Of a stretch of DNA of 64,000 bases, positions 59,033-64,000 are shown piece by piece (within the stretch, counting starts at the first letter, position 1; every line of letters starts with the position of its first letter). Origin of the DNA: JASJAR01 sp038530285 (GTDB lineage: Bacteria; Pseudomonadota; Alphaproteobacteria; Rhodobacterales; Rhodobacteraceae); NCBI GenBank assembly GCA_038530285.1, contig JBCBCY010000001.1:222242-286241 (forward strand). The letters are read 5' to 3'. The position numbers were made by a program, and so were the translations under genes. A model generated the notes under the pieces. It did not search any database and was not told where the DNA came from. It saw only the letters and a program-made list of their open reading frames with translations.

Positions 59033-59922
59033 GCCGGGGCCGGGCGCCGCGCGACCCATAAAAGCAACGCCGCACCCACAAAAATCATTGGCAGCGACAG
59101 GATCTGGCCCATGGTCAGGCCGACCTCGCCCAGGCGCCAGACATAGCCCGCGGGGTTGTCGGGCGTGATGAACTGCGCATCCGCCTGGCGGACGAATTCC
59201 ACCGCAAAGCGCGCCGCCCCGTAGCCCAGAAAGAAAACACCGGCGACCAGTCCGGGGCGTTTGAACCCGCCGCGTCGCCAAACCAGGTAAATCAGCACCA
59301 CGCCCAGCACCAAACCTTCCAGCAGCGCTTCATAAAGCTGCGAGGGGTGGCGGGCACACAGACCCACAACGCCGGGACAGGCCTGCGCGGCGGCGCCGGG
59401 AAAGATCACGCCCCAGGGCAGGGTGGTCGGAGCGCCCCAAAGCTCGGCGTTGATGAAATTGGCCGTCCGGCCCAGCAAAAGCCCCGGCGGTGTCGCATAG
59501 CAAACGATGTCGGCGATGGACAAAGGCGGTGCCCCTTTGCGCCATGCAAACCAGGCGCCGGCTGCGGCCACGCCCAGAACCCCGCCGTGAAAGGCCATGC
59601 CCCCGTCCCAAAGCCTGAGAACCGCGAGCGGATCGGCCAGATAGACCTGCGGTTGATAAAACAGCACATAGCCCAGACGCCCGCCGACGATCACGCCGAT
59701 GATGATCGCGGTGATCAGATCCTCGATATCATCAGGACCAATAGGGGCCGGGTTGGTGGCCCACAGATGCACGCGCCGGGTGGCCGCGACCGCCATGCGC
59801 CAGCCGATCAGGATGCCCACGATATAGGCCATCGCATACCAGCGCAGCGCCAGATCAAACCCGCCGATCGATACCGAAAAGATATCGGGGCCAATGTTCG
59901 GAAATGGGATCGCAGCAAGCAT
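59029..59922 (-). CDS. lgt: Prolipoprotein diacylglyceryl transferase
   Basis: A 297-residue inner-membrane enzyme that transfers diacylglycerol to the lipobox Cys of prelipoproteins. Seven hydrophobic segments are visible. GGRLGYVLFYQ near 75, GRTANFINAELWGAP near 150 and RHPSQLYEALLEG near 190 are the Lgt signatures. The start at 59922 fits the family. It heads the operon with midA and pgeF and would process the lipoprotein encoded at the right end. Confidence 0.96.
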   Translation of the reverse strand: MLAAIPFPNIGPDIFSVSIGGFDLALRWYAMAYIVGILIGWRMAVAATRRVHLWATNPAPIGPDDIEDLITAIIIGVIVGGRLGYVLFYQPQVYLADPLAVLRLWDGGMAFHGGVLGVAAAGAWFAWRKGAPPLSIADIVCYATPPGLLLGRTANFINAELWGAPTTLPWGVIFPGAAAQACPGVVGLCARHPSQLYEALLEGLVLGVVLIYLVWRRGGFKRPGLVAGVFFLGYGAARFAVEFVRQADAQFITPDNPAGYVWRLGEVGLTMGQILSLPMIFVGAALLLWVARRPAPA

Positions 59923-60014
59923 GGGACGGGGCGTGGCCCGGGCGCGACCCGATGTCAACCTTGCAAGGGCGGGCTTCGGGGGCCATATGAAGGGCAACCA
60001 GACGGAGGCCTGAC

Positions 60015-60260
60015 ATGCAGACCCGCAATAAAATTCTCGACGATCTGTCGCAACTGGCGACCAATGCCATGGGTGTGGCCCAAGGCGCCCGCGAAGAGGC
60101 GGAAACCGCGATGAAATCGCTGGTGGACCGCTGGCTGGCGGACCGCGATTTCGTCACCCGCGAAGAATTCGACGCCGTGCGCGCGATGGCGCAAAAGGCA
60201 CGCGAAGAGAATGAGGCTCTGAAAGCCCGGATCGACGCGCTGGAAGGCAAATCGAAATAG
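60015..60260 (+). CDS. ubiK: UbiK-type ubiquinone accessory factor (BMFP)
   Basis: An 81-residue coiled-coil protein of the BMFP/YqiC/UbiK family. It has NKILDDLSQLATNAMGVAQG at the start and FVTREEFDAVRAMAQKAREE before a C-terminal coil. In E. coli it helps UbiJ organise the Ubi complex. A clear terminator follows. Confidence 0.88.
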   Translation: MQTRNKILDDLSQLATNAMGVAQGAREEAETAMKSLVDRWLADRDFVTREEFDAVRAMAQKAREENEALKARIDALEGKSK

Positions 60261-60270
60261 CGATACGGGT

Positions 60271-60298
60271 CCGCCCGAGCCGATAGGGCGGGATTTTT
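60271..60298 (+). terminator. ubiK terminator
   Basis: CCGCCC and GGGCGG flank nine bases and run into GATTTTT, ten bases after the stop. Confidence 0.8.
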
Positions 60299-60368
60299 GC
60301 GTATTTGTGAAAGCGAAGAAGACCTGGTGAGGCGCGCCGCCGCGGGCTTCTCTGCTTTTCAAATACGC
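60299..60368. repeat. Long imperfect inverted repeat after ubiK
   Basis: GCGTATTTGTGAAAGCGAAG (continuing AAG, 60299-60321) pairs with 60347-60368 at about 19 of 22 positions with one bulge; the loop of 25 bases is GC-rich. It starts inside the T-run of the ubiK terminator. It is not the GAGTATTTTTGCCAGG repeat, though both carry a TATTT core. The role is unknown. Confidence 0.5.
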
Positions 60369-60642
60369 ATGGCCAACAGGGTGCCGCGGGCGAGCGGATG
60401 ACCAGGTCAGTCCAAAGGTCGAGGATTGAGCAGGTTTGACGCGCTGGCCCTTGGGGCGGGGGCGCAAGCACGCCGACTTATCCCCGTGGAAATCTAAGAT
60501 TTTACAATTTAGTGCTTTACAGCGACTCGCCGGTCCCCCACCATATCTCGTAGGGGATGTGGCAAAGACCGCGCCCCATTGAGCAGGCACCAAGCGTTAG
60601 TAGCCACCAAGGGCTACGATGCTACAGCATATGAGGCCGCGC
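60369..60642. other. Gene-free stretch before YbjN-type gene
   Basis: No gene is supported. It has an AT-rich patch with CTAAGATTTTACAATTTAG (about 60496-60514), unlike the GC-rich flanks and probably part of the promoter region of the YbjN-type gene. I see no tRNA cloverleaf or known riboswitch. Confidence 0.4.
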
Positions 60643-61146
60643 ATGTCGCTTTCCGAGCAGTACTTCCAGACAGAAGATCTTCACCCCATCGATATCGTCG
60701 AGCACATCGCAGAAGTGCACGACTGGGACTTCGACCGGGTGGCCGACGATCAGATCGCCATGGCCGTTGAAGGCCAGTGGCGCACCTATTCGATCACCCT
60801 GGCGTGGTCGGCTGCCGACGAGACGTTGCGGCTGATTTCCACATTCGAGATGGAGCCGCCGACAGATACGCTGCCCGCCCTTTATGAGGCGCTGAACGCG
60901 GCGAACGATGGCTGTTGGGCAGGGGCGTTCACCTATTGGGCGGCCCAGAAGCTGATGGTCTGGCGCTATGGGCTGTTGCTGACGGGCGAGCAGATGGCCT
61001 CGCCCGAGCAAATCTCGACCGCGATCCGGGTCGCTGTTTCGGCCGCCGAGCGGTATTATCCGGCCTTCCAGCTTGTCGCCTGGGGCGGCCAAAGCCCGGA
61101 AGAAGCAATGGATATTGCGATCTCGGAAGCCTACGGGCGCGCCTGA
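60643..61146 (+). CDS. YbjN domain-containing protein
   Basis: A 167-residue protein of the bacterial YbjN-like (type III secretion chaperone-like fold) family. It has HPIDIVEHIAEVHDWDFDRV near 16, NDGCWAGAFTYWAAQKLMVWR near 90 and AVSAAERYYPAFQLVAWGGQ near 132. The function is unknown. The start at 60643 is one of three in-frame ATGs in 25 bases and gives the family N-terminus. Confidence 0.82.
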   Translation: MSLSEQYFQTEDLHPIDIVEHIAEVHDWDFDRVADDQIAMAVEGQWRTYSITLAWSAADETLRLISTFEMEPPTDTLPALYEALNAANDGCWAGAFTYWAAQKLMVWRYGLLLTGEQMASPEQISTAIRVAVSAAERYYPAFQLVAWGGQSPEEAMDIAISEAYGRA

Positions 61147-61252
61147 ACGCGAAACGCCACCGCAAGGGCTTGCACCCTGCGGCCCCTTCGCGCAGAAATT
61201 GAAGCCCCGTGCCCTGAAATGGCGCGGGGCTTTTGGTATCAACGGGGACCCC

Positions 61253-62065
61253 ATGGATTTTGCAGAGATCAACGCACGCGGCATGGTGCTTGTAGGATGC
61301 GGCAAGATGGGATCGGCCCTGTTGCGGGGCTGGCTGGACCGCGGCCTGTCGCCGAAGTTGGTACATGTTGTCGAACCCAATCCGTCGGCCTGGTTGCACG
61401 CCACCGGCGTGGCGCTGAATGGCGATCTGCCGGCCAATCCTGCGCTGCTTTTGCTGGCGATAAAGCCTCAGGTCATGGCCGAAGCGCTGCCAGAGGTCGC
61501 AAATTACGGCGACGGCGACACGGTGATCGTGTCGATCGCGGCGGGCACGTCGATCAAAAGTCTTGAAGCGGCGTTTGGTCGGGCCACGCCGATTGTGCGG
61601 ACCATGCCGAACACGCCGTCTGCGGTTGGGCGCGGGATGACCGCATTGGTCCCGAATGCGGCCGCCAGTGAGGACGGGGGCCATCATCTGGCCGCGACCC
61701 TGATGACCGCGGTGGGTGAGGTTGTTTATCTTGACAGTGAAGATCAGATCGATGCCGCCACAGCCGTGTCGGGGTCCGGTCCGGCCTATGTGTTCCTCTT
61801 GGTCGAAGCGCTGGCCTCTGCCGGGGTGGAAGAAGGTCTTGCCCCCGAAGTGGCGATGAAACTAGCGCGCGCCACGGTTGCCGGCGCGGGGGTGATGGCG
61901 TCGGTGGCCGATGAGGGGCCGGGCCAGCTGCGCGCCAATGTGACATCGCCGGCGGGCACGACGGCTGCTGCGCTCGACATCCTGATGAAAGAGGATGACG
62001 GGTTGCGCCAGTTGATCCGCCGCGCCGTGCGGGCGGCGGCGGCCCGCAGCCTGGAACTGGGATGA
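61253..62065 (+). CDS. proC: Pyrroline-5-carboxylate reductase
   Basis: A 270-residue enzyme for the last step of proline synthesis. The NAD(P)-binding segment MVLVGCGKMGSALLRGWLDR is near 11. The signature TAVSGSGPAYVFLLVEAL near 165 and GQLRANVTSPAGTTAAALD near 228 are diagnostic. The start at 61253 has GGGG six bases upstream. It overlaps csaA by four bases (ATGA). Confidence 0.96.
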   Translation: MDFAEINARGMVLVGCGKMGSALLRGWLDRGLSPKLVHVVEPNPSAWLHATGVALNGDLPANPALLLLAIKPQVMAEALPEVANYGDGDTVIVSIAAGTSIKSLEAAFGRATPIVRTMPNTPSAVGRGMTALVPNAAASEDGGHHLAATLMTAVGEVVYLDSEDQIDAATAVSGSGPAYVFLLVEALASAGVEEGLAPEVAMKLARATVAGAGVMASVADEGPGQLRANVTSPAGTTAAALDILMKEDDGLRQLIRRAVRAAAARSLELG

Positions 62066-62394
62066 TCACCTACGACGATTTCGCCAAAGTCGACATCCGC
62101 GTCGGCCAGATCACCCGGGCCGACCCCTTCCCCGAGGCGCGCAAGCCCGCGTTCAAGCTGTGGGTCGATTTCGGGCCTGAGATCGGGATGCGGAAATCTT
62201 CGGCTCAGATCACAGCAAACTACACGCTGGACGACCTGCCCGGGCGGCGCGTGTTGGGGGTGGTGAATTTTCCGCCGCGCCAGATCGGACCGGTGAAATC
62301 GGATGTGCTTGTGCTAGGTGTGCCGGACGAGGGCGGCGAGGTGGTGCTTTTGACACCCGATCGCGATGTGCCCCTCGGTGGGAGGATGTACTGA
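62062..62394 (+). CDS. csaA: CsaA-type tRNA-binding domain protein
   Basis: A 110-residue OB-fold protein with TYDDFAKVDIRVGQITRADP at the start and FPPRQIGPVKSDVLVLGVPD near 72. CsaA has been described as a chaperone with tRNA-binding fold. It is coupled to proC and followed one base later by a dehydrogenase gene. Confidence 0.9.
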   Translation: MITYDDFAKVDIRVGQITRADPFPEARKPAFKLWVDFGPEIGMRKSSAQITANYTLDDLPGRRVLGVVNFPPRQIGPVKSDVLVLGVPDEGGEVVLLTPDRDVPLGGRMY

Positions 62395-62395
62395 C

Positions 62396-63352
62396 ATGAA
62401 GACCCTGTTTATCAGCCGCAAATTGCCAGATGCGGTCCTCGACGCGGCACGCGCGCGGTTCAACGTGACACTGCGCGATGACACCTCGCCCATGACCGCA
62501 GATGAGATCGCCGCCGTCTTGGCCAATTTCGATGCGGTCTTGCCGACGTTGGGGGATCAATGCTCGGCCGAAGCGTTCCAGAAAGCCGGTCCGATCAAGG
62601 CGGGGATCCTGGCGAATTTCGGGGTGGGTTATAACCACATCGATGTGGCTGCGGCCCGGGCGGCCGGTGTGCAGGTGTCCAACACGCCCGGTGCCGTGAC
62701 CGAGGCGACCGCAGACACCGCGTTCACGCTGATCTTGATGACCGCGCGGCGGGCCGGTGAAGGCGAGCGCATGGTGCGCGCCGGCGCCTGGGACGGCTGG
62801 CATCCGACCCAGCTTTTGGGGATGCATCTGGGCGGCAAGACCCTGGGCGTTGTCGGCATGGGCCGGATCGGCAAGGCGATTGCGAAACGCGCGAACCTGG
62901 GCTTCGGGATGGATGTTGTGTTTTACAATCGCAGTCAGGTCGAAGATGCCGGCGTCCCCGCGCGCCAGTTGGACACCATCGCAGAGGTCGCGGCGACGGC
63001 GGATGTGCTGGTCGTTGCTGTCCCCGCCAATGCCCAGACCCACCACATCATGAACGCCGATGTCTTCGCGGCGATGAAACCAGGCGCGATCTTCATCAAT
63101 ATTGCCCGGGGCGACGTGATGGATGAGGCGGCCCTGGTGACCGCGTTGCAGTCCGGGTCGATTGCCGGTGCGGGGCTTGATGTCTACGAATTTGAACCCA
63201 ACGTCAGCCCGGCGTTGCTGGACATGGAAAATGTCACGCTGCTGCCGCATCTGGGAACAGCCGCGCTAGAAGTCCGCGAAGGCATGGGGTTGATGGCGGT
63301 CGACAATCTGATCGCCTGGGACGAAGGCCGCGACCTGCCGAACCCGGTGTAG
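62396..63352 (+). CDS. D-2-hydroxyacid dehydrogenase (glyoxylate/hydroxypyruvate reductase type)
   Basis: A 318-residue NAD(P)-dependent enzyme. FGVGYNHIDVAAARAAGVQV near 78, the Rossmann motif LGVVGMGRIGKAIAKR near 150 and catalytic Arg/Glu/His in NIARGDVMDE, YEFEPNVSPALLDMENVTLLPHLG are in order. It most resembles glyoxylate or D-glycerate dehydrogenases. GGAGG ten bases upstream decides the start at 62396. It is third in the proC-csaA operon. Confidence 0.92.
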   Translation: MKTLFISRKLPDAVLDAARARFNVTLRDDTSPMTADEIAAVLANFDAVLPTLGDQCSAEAFQKAGPIKAGILANFGVGYNHIDVAAARAAGVQVSNTPGAVTEATADTAFTLILMTARRAGEGERMVRAGAWDGWHPTQLLGMHLGGKTLGVVGMGRIGKAIAKRANLGFGMDVVFYNRSQVEDAGVPARQLDTIAEVAATADVLVVAVPANAQTHHIMNADVFAAMKPGAIFINIARGDVMDEAALVTALQSGSIAGAGLDVYEFEPNVSPALLDMENVTLLPHLGTAALEVREGMGLMAVDNLIAWDEGRDLPNPV

Positions 63353-63389
63353 TCCTGGGATTGGCTGCGGTTTTTGCGCGGTGACAGGG

Positions 63390-63917
63390 CTAAGAGCAGG
63401 GCGGCAACACCTCTAGCGTGTCGGCATCGACCAGCCTGTTGATCGGCCCGTTGCGCACAAGCGGCATCGGCGGCTCGTCAGGGTCCATGCTGATAAAAAT
63501 CGAACCGCGCGCATTTGCGAGTGTCGCAGCCGGGACGCTGCGACACACACCGACGTTCACCGAAAAGCTGCCTTTGGTGCCTTTTGGGTCTTCAGCCTCC
63601 CAGATGGCGATTTCGCTTTGCAGGTTGCGAAGCTCCGGCGCGTCGCTGTCGGAAAATCGGTAGCTGGGGCGACCTTCGACGTCGCGGTCTTCAAAAAGCA
63701 CCCAATCGCCGCTGCGCATGCCCCGGTCTGGGTTGCTGGCTTCGGCAGCGAAAATGACGCTGTCGTCAATGATGCCAAGGCCGGGCGGCAGATCGACCGA
63801 GACCGCCAAGGCCGCAGGATCGGTGGCCAAGGGGTTCATGGCGTTCAGCATCATCGCGGTTCGGGGCACAACCGACCCGCACCCCGCCAGTAGAATGAGC
63901 AAAACCAGATGTCGCAC
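63390..63917 (-). CDS. Predicted lipoprotein
   Basis: A 175-residue protein with signal VRHLVLLILLAGCGS; the lipobox LAGC makes Cys12 the lipidation site. The rest is beta-rich and has EASNPDRGMRSGDWVLFEDR and SVNVGVCRSVP. I do not recognise a family. The start is GTG with GGGAG six bases upstream; a longer frame begins at TTG without support. It is monocistronic, and its promoter carries the same palindromic box as the DUF2975 gene near the left end. Confidence 0.75.
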   Translation of the reverse strand: MRHLVLLILLAGCGSVVPRTAMMLNAMNPLATDPAALAVSVDLPPGLGIIDDSVIFAAEASNPDRGMRSGDWVLFEDRDVEGRPSYRFSDSDAPELRNLQSEIAIWEAEDPKGTKGSFSVNVGVCRSVPAATLANARGSIFISMDPDEPPMPLVRNGPINRLVDADTLEVLPPCS

Positions 63918-63937
63918 GTGATTCTCCCTTAGCAATT

Positions 63938-63960
63938 AAGAATCAATGTTTAACATTAAT
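63938..63960. promoter_or_regulatory. Palindromic box, copy 2 (AATGTTTAACATT)
   Basis: AATCAATGTNNAACATTAAT with AAG in front, 21 of 23 identical to 2792-2814 and in the same orientation upstream of a minus-strand gene. The centre AATGTTTAACATT is a perfect palindrome. It begins 21 bases upstream of the lipoprotein start codon. Confidence 0.55.
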
Positions 63961-64000
63961 AGTTATGTCTTGGGAATGAATTTTTAGGTATCCATGGCCT
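63961..64000. other. Right edge, possible start of a divergent gene
   Basis: The last 40 bases are AT-rich. ATGGCC at 63994 follows TAGG and could open a plus-strand gene that leaves the window; too little is present to judge. Confidence 0.25.

Noticed and set aside
1..64000. tRNA, rRNA, CRISPR, prophage or insertion sequence
   Set aside because: No cloverleaf-like intergenic sequence, regularly spaced repeats, transposase, integrase or phage structural gene was found on either strand.

Overview
The window is high-GC, densely coded chromosomal DNA from an alphaproteobacterium, most likely the Rhodobacterales (Roseobacter/Rhodobacter group). Signs of this are a five-gene F1-only ATP synthase operon (atpHAGDC), hisS-hisZ with a short-form hisG, a bifunctional sulfate adenylyltransferase/APS kinase, divergent lrp/trxB, hsp20 followed by DUF1150, GSCFA and Hint-domain proteins, DUF1489/DUF2125/DUF465, and a recurrent intergenic repeat (core GAGTATTTTTGCCAGGATGA) of a kind I recall from this group. 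I see no phage, insertion sequence, CRISPR array, rRNA or tRNA. No species is assigned.

Layout. 0.2-2.8 kb: a secreted repeat protein, an arsR-SRPBCC-SRPBCC operon with two palindromic operator candidates, and an XRE/DUF2975 pair. 2.9-7.7 kb: dnaE, then a convergent slyX/AbrB-type membrane protein pair. 7.8-11 kb: hisS-hisZ-hisG. 11-17.5 kb: orphan TRAP binding protein, DUF1489, B12-dependent ribonucleotide reductase (nrdJ), GSCFA and a Hint protein. 17.5-20.4 kb: rpsD with a clear promoter and structured leader, yqhA, MBL hydrolase and divergent HxlR regulator. 20.5-25 kb: hisC-tyrC-extensin-like operon, DUF2125, ChaC-like cyclotransferase. 25-28 kb: ExbB/MotB-like stator pair with a very long coiled coil. 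28-32.3 kb: clpA, gloB, methyltransferase. 32.5-37.4 kb: atpHAGDC. 37.5-43.3 kb: MFS transporter, a tiny membrane protein, prs, HCCA isomerase, threonine aldolase, YcgN, MtfA. 43-50 kb: ribF, MaoC, HAD hydrolase, Mn-pyrophosphatase, diguanylate cyclase, NUDIX, purE-purK, DUF465. 50-55.8 kb: hsp20-DUF1150-phzF, a sulfate-activation gene with an unusual winged-helix extension, trxB, lrp. 55.9-64 kb: second Hint protein, 49-aa basic protein, pgeF-midA-lgt, ubiK, YbjN, proC-csaA-hydroxyacid dehydrogenase, lipoprotein.

Most of this is housekeeping: replication and nucleotide supply (dnaE, nrdJ, prs, purEK), amino acid synthesis (his, tyr, pro), energy (F1) and quality control (clpA, hsp20). The unusual material lies at the junctions. 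The sulfate adenylyltransferase/APS kinase frame opens with a complete MarR-like winged helix preceded by two matching palindromes. NrdJ carries a lambda-repressor-like helical segment plus an in-frame exact copy of the dispersed intergenic repeat. Two loci about 61 kb apart share a 23-bp palindromic box. Several regulator genes have convincing operator-like inverted repeats.
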